Assembly (NCBI RefSeq): GCF_001269655.1
Contig: NZ_LHVE01000009.1
Coordinates: 310,001 to 374,000 of the forward strand
Direction: 5' to 3'
DNA: 64,000 bases
Source of the DNA: Pseudomonas thivervalensis
GTDB lineage: Bacteria; Pseudomonadota; Gammaproteobacteria; Pseudomonadales; Pseudomonadaceae
In this document: in pieces, positions 35,701 to 63,100 of the stretch
How the letters are laid out: each line of letters opens with the position of its first letter
Numbering within the stretch: the first letter of the stretch is position 1
Program-made: the position numbers and the translations under genes
The notes under the pieces: model-generated
Told to the model about the DNA's origin: nothing
What the model saw: only the letters and a program-made list of their open reading frames with translations
The model's database searches: none

Positions 35701-38700
35701 TCCAGCGGCAAGTAGGCGGCACCGGCCTTGAGCACGGCGATCATCATGCTCAGCAGCGGCAGGCCACGTTCGCCGGCCAGGGCCACCAGGGTGTCACGAC
35801 CGGCGCCGGTTTCCACCAGGGCACGGGCCAGGCGATTGGAGCGCTGGTCCAGCTCGGCGTAGCTCAGGCTGTCGGTGCCACACACGACCGCGATGCGCTG
35901 TGGATCCGCGGCCACCTGGCGAGCGAACAGCTCGGCGTAGGTCTGGTCCAGCGGGAAGTCGAGTTCGCTGCGGTTCCAGTCCACCAGCAAGGTCTGGCGT
36001 TCTTCCGGCGTCAGCAACGACAGCGAAGCCAGGGGAACGTCAGGCTGGGCGACCATTTGCGTCAGTAGCTGGCGCAAGTGGCCAAGCATGCGCTGCACGG
36101 TCTCGGTGTCGAACCGTGCGGCATCGTAAGTCAGGCGAATGCCCAGGCGATCGCCGGGGTAAAGCACCACCGTCATCGGATAGTTGGTGTGCACGCGGTC
36201 TTCGTAGATGTCGACGTTGAAGTCGACCTGACGATCCGACAGGCCAGCGTCGAACGGCGCGTTTTCGAACACCACCAGGCTGTCGAACAGCGAACGGCCG
36301 TGCTCGATTTCACTCCAGCGCTGAATATCCACCAGCGGTGCGTGTTCATAGGCACGCAACTCGACGTTGTGCGCAAACAGCGCTTGCAGCCATGGCACCA
36401 CGGCTTGTTCATCGTCAACCTTGACCCGCAACGGCAGGCTATTGATGAACAGGCCGACGATGTCTTCCACGCCGGGCAGGTCGGTGGGACGGCCCGACAC
36501 CGTGACCCCGAACAGCACGTCATCGCTGCCGCTGTAGCGCGAAAGGAGCAGGGCCCACGCGCCTTGAATCCACGTGTTAGGCGTGAGTTGGTGCTGTTGG
36601 CACAGCGCGGTCAATGCGCGGGTATCGGCAATCGACAAGGTGACGTCAAGGTTCGCCACGGTCTCGACCGCTTGCTCGGCCGTGGCCGGGCGATCCACCA
36701 CCAGCGGTGTCGGCGCGCTGAAACCGGTCAGTTCGCGGGTCCAGAATTGCTCGGTGACGGACGTGTCCTGGCATTGCAGCCAATGGACGTAGTTGCTGAA
36801 CGAGGGCAGCAACGGACGCGCCACCGGCTGGCCGAGTACGCGTGCCTGGTAGTGGGCGAAGAGGTCGGCCATCAGCAGGCCGAAGCACCAGGCGTCGGTC
36901 AGGATGTGGTGGAAGCTGCGCACGATCAGGAATTCCTGATCGGCCACCTGGAACACCCGCAAGAAGGTCAAGGGTGGCCGGCGCATGTCGAAACCCTGAC
37001 GGCATTCGGCGTCCAGCACGGCGTCGAGTTGACGCTGGCGGCTCGCCTCGTCGAGGTGCCGCCAGTCGTACCAGGCGAAGGCCGGATCGGTGTCGTGATA
37101 GACGCATTGCAGCGCCGCCTTGCCGTCCTGCCACCAGAAACCGGTGCGCAGCATCGGATGCCTGGCCAGTTGTCGTGCCCAGGCGTATTCGATGGCGCTG
37201 CGGTCCAGTTCACCGTCCCAACGGTAACGTTGCTGCATCAGGTAGATGCCGCTGTTGGGGCGCAGCAGGGTGTGCAGCAACATGCCCTCCTGCATCGGCG
37301 ACAGGGGCAGCAAGTCGTCGATGCCGGCCCAGTCGAAATTCGTGCCCAGGGCGCTGAGGTCGTTTCCGGCGGCGCGGCACAACGGGAACGCGTGGGCGCC
37401 GGGGGTGGCGTGTTCGGCATCGGCGGCCAGCAGGGCCAGGCGCTGTTCCAGCACCTCGGCCCACTGTTCGGCACCTGGGCCGCGACAATCGATGTGCAGT
37501 TGATCGTGTTGCAGGCTGACGGACAGGGTCAGCCCGGAGGCATCGATTGGCGTGCTGCTGGCGATGACGTCGCCCAACGGCCCTTCATGGGCTTGCCACT
37601 CGCCGGCCATGACGATATGCACGGTCGGCTGCGGCAGGCTCAGCAGCGGTTCGCGCAAGTACTCGTTGTTGGCCAGATAACGCAACACGCCGTAGTCATC
37701 ACCGGTGTCCGAGGCGGCGGCCAGTTGTGCGTCAACCTGCGCCAGCATTTGTGCGGCGCTGGCCGTCGGCGTCAGGCTCAGGCGCAGGGGAACGGCGTGG
37801 CTCAGCGCGCCGATGACCGTGGCCGGATCGAAGTCGGTGCGGCTCAAGGCGCTGGTGAGCGGTAGGCGAGCGCGCTCGCAGCGACCGCGATCCAGGCTTA
37901 GCCAGACGTCCTGACGGGCACTTTGTTGTGCCAGTTCCGCTGCGACAGCGGTGGCGACCAGTGATCCCCAGGGCGCGTGACTGCGGCGTCTGAGCAGGTT
38001 CAGGCGGGCATTGAGAGACGGTGAAATCTGCACGCGGCTTTCAGTGCCCAGGCCCTCCGGTTGCGGGGTGGACAGCAGGGTTTCACCGGCGTATTGCAGC
38101 CAGTATTCCCACGCCGGCTCCAAGCCGTCTTCATCCTTGGCACGGGTATTTTGATGCTCAGCCCATTCATCCAGATGACCACCGTGACGCGGCAATTCGA
38201 TTGCACGGTCGTACTGCGCTTGCGCCACGGCCAGCGCCAGGTCCGTCATCAGCAACGCCCATGAGCTGGTGTCCAGGCGCAAGGCATGCGCGACCAACAA
38301 CACCGCGTCACCCTGCTCGCTAAGGCAGGCATGCCAGCCTTCGCCGGCTGCGTGGTCCAGTGTGGCCAGGGTGGTTTCAGCCAGCTCGGCCAATGCCTTG
38401 GTATCGTCAGTGTTCAGCGATCGGCGACTGGCGCTGGCCGGCTTAGGCGTGGTCAACAGGGTTTGCACCCAGGTGCCATCGGCCTGTGGGGCCAGCGCCA
38501 ATTGCAGCGCCCGGTGCTGCTGTTGCAGGGCCGACACGGCACGGCTCAACACCTCGACGCTGATCGGCGCATTCAAGGCCACGCAACGCCAGTCTGCCGT
38601 CAGCGGGCCGGCTTCGAGGCGGGCATGCTGGCCCGCTGTCAGCGGTACATCGCGAGCAGCGCTGCTGGTGTCGCGGCTGTAGTTCGCGCCTTGGCTGATC

Positions 38701-41700
38701 ACCGCGGAGATCTCGGCGATGGTGCGGTTTTCGAACAACTGCTTGGGCGTCAGCTTCATGCCGCGCTGGTGGGCGCGGGCGATGATCTGCAGGTTGAGAA
38801 TCGAATCGCCGCCCAGGGCAAAGAAGTTGTCGTGGATCCCGACGCGCTCGACCCGCAGCACATCCTGCCAGATCTCGACAAAGGCGCTTTCCACCGCATC
38901 CCGCGGGGCTTCGTAGGTGTCCTGGCGGGCCGGGGCGTCGGGCAAGGGCAAGCGGGCGATGTCCGGCTTGCCGTTGGCGTTCAGCGGGATGGCATCCAGC
39001 GCGATGAAATCCGCTGGCACCATGTAATCCGGCACGCGCAGCGCCAGGTCATGGCGCAGCTTGTCGGCGGACATGGAGGTACTGGCCACCAACCAGGCGA
39101 CCAGGCGTGGCGTCTCCTCGGCCGGTTGCACGACGCGCACCAGCACTTGTTGGATGTTGCTCGACAGGCGCTTGATCTGTGCTTCGACTTCGCCCAACTC
39201 AATGCGGTAGCCGCGCAGCTTGATCTGGTTGTCGACGCGCCCGAGGAAGGCCAGCTCGCCGGACTCCAGCCAACGCACACGGTCGCCGGTGCGGTAGGCG
39301 CGGGGCAGGTCGGCGACGGCCGTGAAGCGCGCGGCGGTTTGCGCTGGATCGCCGAGGTAGTCGATGGCCAGGCCTTCGCCGCCCACCCACAGTTCGCCCG
39401 GCACGCCGACAGGCACGGCGTGACCGTGGTTGTCGAGTACCCGCAGTTGCCGGTTCGGTTGCGGGTGACCCAGCGGTTGCACGCCGGCCAGGGGCTGGTC
39501 GATGCGCGACAGGCAAATGCCCACGGCGCTTTCGGTCGGCCCGTAGTGGTTGTAGACCGCGAGGTCCGGACGCAGTGTCCGAAGGGGCTCCAGCAATGTG
39601 CCTTGCAGCGCTTCGCCACCCAGCAACAAGGCGCGGCGCGGGAGCAGATCGGCGTCGGGGCGAGCGGCGAGTAGACCGTGCAAGTGGTTGGGGGTGAGCT
39701 TGACCAGGTCCGGGGTGAACTCGGCAAAACACTGCGCCAGTGCGTTCGGGTCGGCACGTGTGTCGTCGTCCACCAGCAACAGGCTGCCACCGCTGGCCAG
39801 CGCGCCGAACAGTTGGGTGTAACCGAGGTCTGCCGCCAGGGTCGAGAGCAGCGCATGGCGCCAGGGTTGTTCCGCCTCGGCGCAACCCAGCTCGGCCAGG
39901 ATGCCGGTGATGTAGGCGGTGATAGCCCGATGGGACAGGCGTACACCTTTCGGCGTACCGGTGGAGCCGGAGGTGTAGATCACATAGGCGCAGGCCTGTC
40001 GATCCACCGCGGGCAGGTCGCTGCCGGTGGCGCGGGCCGAGGCCTCGATCACCTGAACGCTGGCGCTTTCGAAGGCCGGCGTACCGATGATGAAGTTCAC
40101 ATCGGCACTGGCGATCAGTGCACTCAGGCGCGAGGCCGGTTGGCCCAGGTCCAGCGGCAGGAAGCAACCACCGGCCTGCATTACCGCCAGCAGCGAGATG
40201 ACCGCGTCGTTGTTGCGGGGCAGGGCCAGCGCGACGCGATCACCCTGTTGCAGGCCGCGCTGGCGCAAGGCGTTGGCCAATCCGGTCGAGGCTTCGAGCA
40301 GTTCGCCGTAGCTCAAGGCGCCGTGGGTGTCGCGCACGGCTTCACGCTCGGGATGGCGGCGGGCCTGGGCGGCGATCAGTTCGTGCAGCGGCGCATCGGG
40401 CAAATCGAGGGGCGCACCGTTGCCCCAGTGGCGGGTCAGTTGCAGTTCTTGCGCTGGGCACAGGGGCACGTCGGCCAGGGGCCGATTCGCGTCACGGCTC
40501 AGTTCTTCGAGCAGCGTTGCCAATTGCTGCAACAGGCGCGCGCCGGCCGCGTCGGACAAGCGTTTGCGTTGATGCACCAGGTGCAGTTGCAGGCAGTCGC
40601 TTTCCATCGACGCGATCAGCGACATCGGGTAGTTGTTGCGTCCGCCCGTGTGGCGCAAGGGCGCGGCGTGTTCGGCGTCCGGTAGGCCGAACAGGCCCTC
40701 GTCGATCTGATCCAGTTCCCGGGGGAATGGGAAGTTTTCGAACACGATGATGGCTTCGAACAACTCGCCACCCGGTGGCAACGCGGTCAATGCCCGCAGG
40801 CTGGCCAGCGGTGTGTGTTCGTGCTCGCGCATCTCGGCGTTCCAGTCCTGGATGCCTGCCAGCCATTGGCCCACGGTCGTTGCATCGTCCCAACGAACGC
40901 GCAACGGCAAGGTGTTGATGAACAGACCGACCATGCGCTCGACGCCGTTCAGACGCTCTGGGCGCCCGGCCACGGTGACGCCGATCAGGCTCTCGTCCGT
41001 GCCATTGTGACGACCCAGCAGGTAAGCGTAAGCCGCTTGCAGCAAGGTGTTGACGGTCAGGTTGTGGTTGCGGGCGAAGCCGGCCAGGCGAGCGGTGGTT
41101 GCAGCATCCAGCCTCAGGGAATGCTCGGTGCACGGCAGGTGCGCGTCCACCGGGTCGGCGAGCAGGCCACGCGGGTCCGACTCGGGCACGCGGGTGGTGT
41201 TGGCGAAGTCCGCCAGGCGGCTGCGCCAGAAGTCATCTGACGAAGGGCGCTCACTGAGGTAAGCCACGTAATCCTGGAACGGTCGCACCGTTTCCAGCGC
41301 CGCATGCTGGCCGCGTCGTGCCGCGCGATACAGATCGCGCCAGTCCGCCAGCAGCGAGCCGACGCTCCAACCGTCGAGCAACAGGTGATGGTGCGTCCAG
41401 ACCAGCGCCCACTGTGCCTGTCCGTTCACATCATCCAGTCGCGCCAGGGTCAGGCGCATCAACGGAGCGGACCCCAGTTCGAACGCCTGCGCGTGGTCTT
41501 CTGCGGCGAGGGCGGCCAGTGCTTGCGGGTGACCGCGCAGATCGACCTCACGAAGGGGCAGGTCGACTTCCTTGAGAATGACCTGATAGGCGTCGTCCAG
41601 CTCTTCCCAGAGAAACGCCGTGCGCAACACTGCGTGGCGTTGCATCAGGGCTACCCAGGCCTGGCGGAACGCAGCGAGGTCGAGCTCACCGGCCAGGCCG

Positions 41701-41810
41701 ATGTTCATCTGCTGGTAATAGACCCGGGATTCGGGCGCATAGGCCTCGTGATACAGCAGGCCTTTTTGCAGCGGGGTCAGCGAATAGATGTTTTCGATTT
41801 GGTCATGCAT
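32709..41810 (-). CDS. NRPS: C-A(Asp)-T-E*/interface-C-A(Dab)-T-C
   Basis: Protein of 3033 residues. Domains: C1 (HHHLLLDGWS near 140); A1 (TSGSTG near 613, code DLTKLGHVGK, Asp); T1 (GGDSI near 1000); an epimerase-like domain (about 1030-1480) whose motif near 1177 is HALRLDTSSW, with the second His replaced by Ala; C2 (HHILTDAW near 1635); A2 (TSGSTG near 2110, code DIWELTADDK, Dab); T2 (GGHSL near 2499); C3 (HHIAVDAWS near 2694) at the C-terminus. C3 has no A domain after it and must act on the next protein's His module. The ATG at 41810 gives the usual MHDQIENIYSLTPLQ start; an in-frame GTG at 41846 is possible. Confidence 0.9.
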   Translation of the reverse strand: MHDQIENIYSLTPLQKGLLYHEAYAPESRVYYQQMNIGLAGELDLAAFRQAWVALMQRHAVLRTAFLWEELDDAYQVILKEVDLPLREVDLRGHPQALAALAAEDHAQAFELGSAPLMRLTLARLDDVNGQAQWALVWTHHHLLLDGWSVGSLLADWRDLYRAARRGQHAALETVRPFQDYVAYLSERPSSDDFWRSRLADFANTTRVPESDPRGLLADPVDAHLPCTEHSLRLDAATTARLAGFARNHNLTVNTLLQAAYAYLLGRHNGTDESLIGVTVAGRPERLNGVERMVGLFINTLPLRVRWDDATTVGQWLAGIQDWNAEMREHEHTPLASLRALTALPPGGELFEAIIVFENFPFPRELDQIDEGLFGLPDAEHAAPLRHTGGRNNYPMSLIASMESDCLQLHLVHQRKRLSDAAGARLLQQLATLLEELSRDANRPLADVPLCPAQELQLTRHWGNGAPLDLPDAPLHELIAAQARRHPEREAVRDTHGALSYGELLEASTGLANALRQRGLQQGDRVALALPRNNDAVISLLAVMQAGGCFLPLDLGQPASRLSALIASADVNFIIGTPAFESASVQVIEASARATGSDLPAVDRQACAYVIYTSGSTGTPKGVRLSHRAITAYITGILAELGCAEAEQPWRHALLSTLAADLGYTQLFGALASGGSLLLVDDDTRADPNALAQCFAEFTPDLVKLTPNHLHGLLAARPDADLLPRRALLLGGEALQGTLLEPLRTLRPDLAVYNHYGPTESAVGICLSRIDQPLAGVQPLGHPQPNRQLRVLDNHGHAVPVGVPGELWVGGEGLAIDYLGDPAQTAARFTAVADLPRAYRTGDRVRWLESGELAFLGRVDNQIKLRGYRIELGEVEAQIKRLSSNIQQVLVRVVQPAEETPRLVAWLVASTSMSADKLRHDLALRVPDYMVPADFIALDAIPLNANGKPDIARLPLPDAPARQDTYEAPRDAVESAFVEIWQDVLRVERVGIHDNFFALGGDSILNLQIIARAHQRGMKLTPKQLFENRTIAEISAVISQGANYSRDTSSAARDVPLTAGQHARLEAGPLTADWRCVALNAPISVEVLSRAVSALQQQHRALQLALAPQADGTWVQTLLTTPKPASASRRSLNTDDTKALAELAETTLATLDHAAGEGWHACLSEQGDAVLLVAHALRLDTSSWALLMTDLALAVAQAQYDRAIELPRHGGHLDEWAEHQNTRAKDEDGLEPAWEYWLQYAGETLLSTPQPEGLGTESRVQISPSLNARLNLLRRRSHAPWGSLVATAVAAELAQQSARQDVWLSLDRGRCERARLPLTSALSRTDFDPATVIGALSHAVPLRLSLTPTASAAQMLAQVDAQLAAASDTGDDYGVLRYLANNEYLREPLLSLPQPTVHIVMAGEWQAHEGPLGDVIASSTPIDASGLTLSVSLQHDQLHIDCRGPGAEQWAEVLEQRLALLAADAEHATPGAHAFPLCRAAGNDLSALGTNFDWAGIDDLLPLSPMQEGMLLHTLLRPNSGIYLMQQRYRWDGELDRSAIEYAWARQLARHPMLRTGFWWQDGKAALQCVYHDTDPAFAWYDWRHLDEASRQRQLDAVLDAECRQGFDMRRPPLTFLRVFQVADQEFLIVRSFHHILTDAWCFGLLMADLFAHYQARVLGQPVARPLLPSFSNYVHWLQCQDTSVTEQFWTRELTGFSAPTPLVVDRPATAEQAVETVANLDVTLSIADTRALTALCQQHQLTPNTWIQGAWALLLSRYSGSDDVLFGVTVSGRPTDLPGVEDIVGLFINSLPLRVKVDDEQAVVPWLQALFAHNVELRAYEHAPLVDIQRWSEIEHGRSLFDSLVVFENAPFDAGLSDRQVDFNVDIYEDRVHTNYPMTVVLYPGDRLGIRLTYDAARFDTETVQRMLGHLRQLLTQMVAQPDVPLASLSLLTPEERQTLLVDWNRSELDFPLDQTYAELFARQVAADPQRIAVVCGTDSLSYAELDQRSNRLARALVETGAGRDTLVALAGERGLPLLSMMIAVLKAGAAYLPLDIKHPPQRLGEILQLSGATILLASDSADAVIDPALAACTATPRRLRTEALWLTGDATPLQMAGSPDDLAYVIFTSGSTGTPKGAMIEQRGMLNNIFGKVPTLGLSNADRIAQTASPAFDISVWQFLAAPILGATVHILPDVIAHDPERLLAALEDQQLSVLEAVPTMIRALLDLADADTRLSALRWLLPTGEALPPALAQAWLGRFAHVPLMNAYGPAECSDDVAFHPLTQVPDEDGNAMPIGRPTANNHLYLVDAQLRPVPVGVPGEICVGGVGVGRGYLNDPEKTRAAFVAHPFEPEARFYRTGDLGRWRADGVIEFLGRRDQQVKIRGHRIELGEIEDHLGRHPAVQTVAVIVNADQRGDLQLVAYWTGDDTPVAVLREWLTQRLPSYMVPAHWQRLEALPLNANGKVDRKELTSRTLGSQLIEQRPLVSDTEQQLGAIWAQILNVPAIGADDNFFALGGHSLLATLVVSRIRSQLAVDLPLRTVFDHPVLENLARAIDNARLQTAPLALPGITRADRSQALPLSFAQQRLWFLEQLNPGSSGFNIPFALTLTGALNVEALRLAFEQLIARHEVLRSTVHSDHGEPWQRIEAAQAFALPVTDLRQVPIQEREPAIQMQLSEVFGQPFDLTQAPLMRARLLQLDAQTHVLAIAMHHIAVDAWSIAQLVEQLASDYAGLGNPTTRIDTPPLQYADFAVWQRKHLPGPVWQQQLTYWRQQLQASPAPLLLPGAQTRDHGGCARHRSRLPTSLAQALSDLAKARDASPFMVLHSALNVVLHQQTGREDLLVGTDIANRHQQQTEDMVGFFVNQLVLRCRVTPQQTFDQLLGDARRVALDAFAHQDLPFDALVADLLPQRDARYTPFFQVKLVVQNTRQQDLHLPGLAISERELEPQASDVDLLINVVDDGAGLLVVYDYDTGRYTRDHIELFDSLFVCLLEQLSLNADTDVAQLLLPLNQLQQTRREQAQAALREAGSARQSTLGQARRRNVVKDAEQ

Positions 41811-41896
41811 GGCGGCAGTGTTCAATCCAGAAAAACGAGGAGACACGTGCGCCGCGAACGGCGCACTGCTAAGTCAGATACAGGTCGTGCCGGGGC

Positions 41897-55831
<13,935 letters not shown>

Positions 55832-55889
55832 TGAAAACGTCCTGCGTAAAAAGGGGCAACGGTGATGGCGGGGCGACGGGAGGAGCCGT

Positions 55890-58958
<3,069 letters not shown>

Positions 58959-59063
58959 CTCGACTGGAAAAGGGCTTGAGCCTGGATCACCGCACAGACG
59001 CAGGAGCTTGCTGGACAGGCGTCGGGCAAGCCTCCTGCGAGTGGCGGGTGGCCTCGTTGAATG

Positions 59064-60110
59064 TCAGACGGCAACGTCGCTCGACAGCAGGGCTTCGGCC
59101 ATGCCGGTCATGATGGCGCGCTTGCCGGTGAAGGGTTCGCGACCGTGCACGGCGAGCATGTTGTCGATGAACAACACGTCCCCCTGTTGCCAGCTGAACC
59201 GTACCAGCGAGTCGAGGTAGGCCGCGCGTAGCGACTCCAGGACCTGCGGCTCGATCGGTTCGCCGTCGCCATAAAAGGTGTTGGTGGGCAGGTCGAGGTC
59301 GTTGAAGTTGCTTTGCAGCGAATCGCGGATGCGCTCGGGCAGGGTGCTGATATGGAAGAATGTGGCGTGGTTGAACCAGACCTCTTCGCCGGTGCGCGGG
59401 TGGCGCACCACGGCCGGTCCGCGTTGACGGGTGCGCAGGCGGTTGTTGTCTTTCCATTCCACGTCGATGCCGACGCTGGCGCAGTAGGCTTCCACTTCGC
59501 CGCGGTCTTCGGACTGGAACACGGTCTGCCACGGCAGGCCGAAACCGTCGCCGTAGTTGCGCACGTACAGCACGCCTTTTTCCCGGAACCGCGCTTCGAT
59601 CTGCGGGCTGATCCTGGCCTTCACGGCGCGGGTCGAGCCGATCGGTGTTTCACCACCGGTCTCGGACGGCAGTTGGCAGTAGAAGAACAACCGCAGCGGG
59701 AAGCGCGGCGAGTAGGAGTGTTCGTTGTGGGGGAAAATCATCTGGTCGGCCGGGTAGTCGGTCGAGGTGTAGATGTTGCCACCGACCCGTGTCCGGGGCG
59801 AGGCGCGGAACATGTATTCCAGCGCGCCGGGGGAAAGGGCGGCGATCACCTGGTCGAACTGCTCGACGGACGCGACGTTGAAGCCGCGAAACAGCAGGGC
59901 GCCGTATTGCAGCAGTTTCTTTTCCAGCGACTCGCGTTCCCGGGCGGCCCAGGCGACCAGGTCGACACCACTGACCGCCGGTTCGATCACCAGAGGCAGG
60001 GCGTGGTCCGGGCTGAGCAGGCGCTCGGTGACCAATTGTTGTTCCGAGACGCTCATGGCTTTGCGACGCACGGCGCCGAGGGCGCGTGGCGATGGGGGCA
60101 CGATAGACAT
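59064..60110 (-). CDS. SyrP/TauD-family Fe(II)/2-oxoglutarate beta-hydroxylase
   Basis: Protein of 348 residues with the double-stranded beta-helix fold of TauD/TfdA oxygenases. The iron triad is HxE at His128/Glu130 (in FPHNEHSYSPRFP) plus a distal His near 321 (AVHGREPF), followed by an Arg for 2-oxoglutarate (GKR). HxE/D rather than HxG makes it a hydroxylase, not a halogenase. SyrP-like members hydroxylate carrier-bound Asp or His at the beta carbon. It lies between the FAAL and His-module genes. Whether it acts on His or Asp cannot be settled from sequence here. A start at residue 19 (60056) is also possible. Confidence 0.9.
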   Translation of the reverse strand: MSIVPPSPRALGAVRRKAMSVSEQQLVTERLLSPDHALPLVIEPAVSGVDLVAWAARERESLEKKLLQYGALLFRGFNVASVEQFDQVIAALSPGALEYMFRASPRTRVGGNIYTSTDYPADQMIFPHNEHSYSPRFPLRLFFYCQLPSETGGETPIGSTRAVKARISPQIEARFREKGVLYVRNYGDGFGLPWQTVFQSEDRGEVEAYCASVGIDVEWKDNNRLRTRQRGPAVVRHPRTGEEVWFNHATFFHISTLPERIRDSLQSNFNDLDLPTNTFYGDGEPIEPQVLESLRAAYLDSLVRFSWQQGDVLFIDNMLAVHGREPFTGKRAIMTGMAEALLSSDVAV

Positions 60111-60127
60111 AATGGCATCCGACTCGG

Positions 60128-63100
60128 TTAAAGGGACAAGGAGCGACGTTTGGCTTGCATCATCTGGCTGCGACCGGCCAGCGCCTGGGACTGTTGTCGC
60201 TCACGGGCAAAGGCCTGGTCCCAACGGTCGATGCGCTCGGCCAGCGCCGTCAACGGCTCGTCCAGCAGGGTGGGTAGTTGTTCCAGCAGGCACGTCCACA
60301 GGTGTTGCAGGCGCAAGGCACGGCCCTGGTCGACGTATTCGCCGCGATACTTGAGGGTCGCGGCGAGGCCTTCGCTGCCGTGCACGAGGTCGAGCACCAG
60401 GTGGAAATCCCCCGGTGCCTGGGCCACGTCCAGCGCGGACAGTTGCGCGCCAGCGATGGCGGTCGGGGTCACCCGTGAAGGTTGATAGTTGAGCTTGACC
60501 TGGAACAGCGGCGAGTGACCGGGGCGACGCTGCGGCGCGAGGGCCGAGACCACCAGGTCGAAAGGCAGGCCTTGATGGGCGTAGGCCAGGCGCGCTTCAT
60601 CACGAACCCGCTCGAGGAAACCGGCCAGGGTCAGTTCGCCGCGCAAGTCACAGCGCAAGCTCAACTGGTTGACGAAGAAACCGATGACGTCGTTGTGCTC
60701 GGCCAGTGGCCGACCGCTGACGTCGGTGCCGAGCAAAAATTGTTGTTGGCCACCCAGTTGCTTGAGCACCAGTTGGTAGCTGGCCAGCAACAGCATGAAC
60801 AAGGTCATGCCTTGCTCGCGGGCCAGTGCCGCCAGCCGCTCGCAGCGGGCCTGGGGCACGTTGAAGTCCAGGCTGTGTTCGCCTGGTGTCTGGCCGCTGC
60901 CACCCAGTTCCAAGGTTTGGGGCAGGTCGGCCAGGTGTTCGCGCCAGAAGTCCTGCTCGGTGGCGATCCGCTGTTCGCTCCAGTGCCGGGCTTCCCATTG
61001 GGCGAAATCGAGGTATTGCCCCGGTAGTCCGGCGTCGGTCGAGCCCGCCAGTTCCGCCAGCAATAGTTGCGCCGAGCGCCCGTCGAAGGCGATGTGGTGC
61101 AAGGTCAACAGCAGGTCATGCTGCTGGTCATGGCGGCTGAGCAACTGCGCTCGCAGCAGCGGGCCGGCTTGCAAATCGACAGGGGTGGCGTGTTCGTGGG
61201 CCAGGCGCTCGCTCAGCGCCTGTTGTTGCTGGGCTTCGCTCTGCTCACGCACATCATGATGGACCAGCGCCACCGCCGTGGCCGGCAACACCTGTTGTTG
61301 CGGGCCGTCGACACCGTCGCGGTACACCGTGCGCAACACGCCGTGCCGCGCCACCAGCGCGTTCAGGCGCAGGGCCAGCGCCTCGATGTCCAGTGGACCT
61401 TGCAGGCGCAGGTGCAGCACCAGATTGTGCCGGGTGTCGTCCGGGTTCAGTTGGCGCAGGAACCACAGGCGACGCTGGGCGAACGATTGATGCCCCTGGT
61501 TGAGGTTGGCCTGCTCGGTCGAAGCCTCGGTGTTCGGCGCCGGCTCATTCAGGAAATCTTGCAAGGCCAGCGCCCATTGCCCGAGAGAGGTTTCCCCGAA
61601 CAGACTTTGGGTATCGAGGTTCCAGCCCAGGTCCCTGTGCAGGCGCGCGGCGAAGTCAGCCACGCCGATGGAGTCCAGGCCCTGGCCGATCAGGCTGAGG
61701 TCGAAGTCGGCGGAAAAATACGGGTTGACTGCGTGCAGCGTCTGTTCCAGCCATCGGCGGCAGGCGGCTTGGGCCTGTTGCGGCGTTTCGCTCGCCAGGC
61801 GCTTGAGTTGGGCAAGGTCGAGGGACTCGTCGTTCGAGGCCGGTGCCCCACCGCTCTGGGCGATGATGCTCAACGTGCCCGCGGCCAATTGCTTGCGCGC
61901 GCCTTGACGGGCGATCTTACCGCTGGTGGTCATCGGGATGGTGCCGGCTTGCACCAGCACAATCTGGTCGATGCCGCAGTCGGCGGCTTCGCGCACGGCG
62001 GTTTGCATCGACGCGAACAGCGCCGGGTGATGCGCCGGGTCGACGAATTTGCGTTGCGGCTCAGCGACGATCACCAGCTTCTCGCGGCCCAGTGCCGGGT
62101 CCATTTCCGAGAAAGCGGCGATGCGCCCGGTGCGGATGCCCGGCTCTGAGTCGGTAATGGCGAATTCGATGTCGTGGGGATAGAGGTTGCGCCCATTGAG
62201 AATCAACAGGTCCTTGAGCCGACCGCAGATCACCACCTGGCCTGCGTGCATGAAACCCAGGTCGCCGGAGCGCAGGTAATGCTCCGACGAACCGACGATC
62301 CGGGCTTCAAAGGCTTCGCGAGTGGCTTCGGGATTTTTCCAGTAGGATTCGGCGTTGCTCGGGCCCTTGAGCCAGACTTCGCCGATGCGATCGGCGGCGC
62401 ATTGCTCGAAGGTCTGCGGGTCGACGATGGCGATGCTGTGCAAGGCTTGCGGGTAACCGCAGGCGACGAATTCCACGGCGGCGGCATCGGCTGCCGCCAG
62501 CGCCACGCGGCCGGTTTCCAGTACGGCCTTGTCCAGGCGCAGCACCACCGGCAGCGCGTCGGGCGGCGTGGCGCTGACGCACAGGGTCGCTTCGGCCTGG
62601 CCGTAACCGGGGCTGATGGCCAACGGATTGAGGCCGCACGCGGCAAAGCGTTGGGCGAAGGCTTCCAGGGTGCCAGGGTGGATCGGCTCGGCACCGTTGA
62701 TGGCGTGCTTCCAGGCGCTCAGGTCGAGCTGCGCGATCAGGTTGTCGCTGACCACGCGGTTGCACAGGGCATAGGCGAAGTTGGGGGCGAAACTGGCGGT
62801 GGCACGGTAGCGACTCAACGCCTGCAGCCAGGTCGACGGCGCATTGACGAAGGTCTGGGAGGCCATCAAATAGCACGGCATGCCACTGTAGAGCGGGGCC
62901 AGCATGCCGCCGATCAGGCCCATGTCGTGGTACAGCGGCAGCCAGTTGACCATGGCGCCGTGCTCGTCGAAATCGTAGGCCTGGCGCATCAGTTCGACGT
63001 TGGCGATCAGGTTGCGTTGACGCACCTCGACGCCTTTTGGCGAGCCGGTGGAGCCCGAGGTGTATTGCAGGAAGGCCACGGTCGAACCGTCGATGGCCGG

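Noticed and set aside
59064..60110. Non-haem iron halogenase
   Set aside because: The iron site reads H-N-E; halogenases of this family have Gly or Ala in place of the carboxylate.
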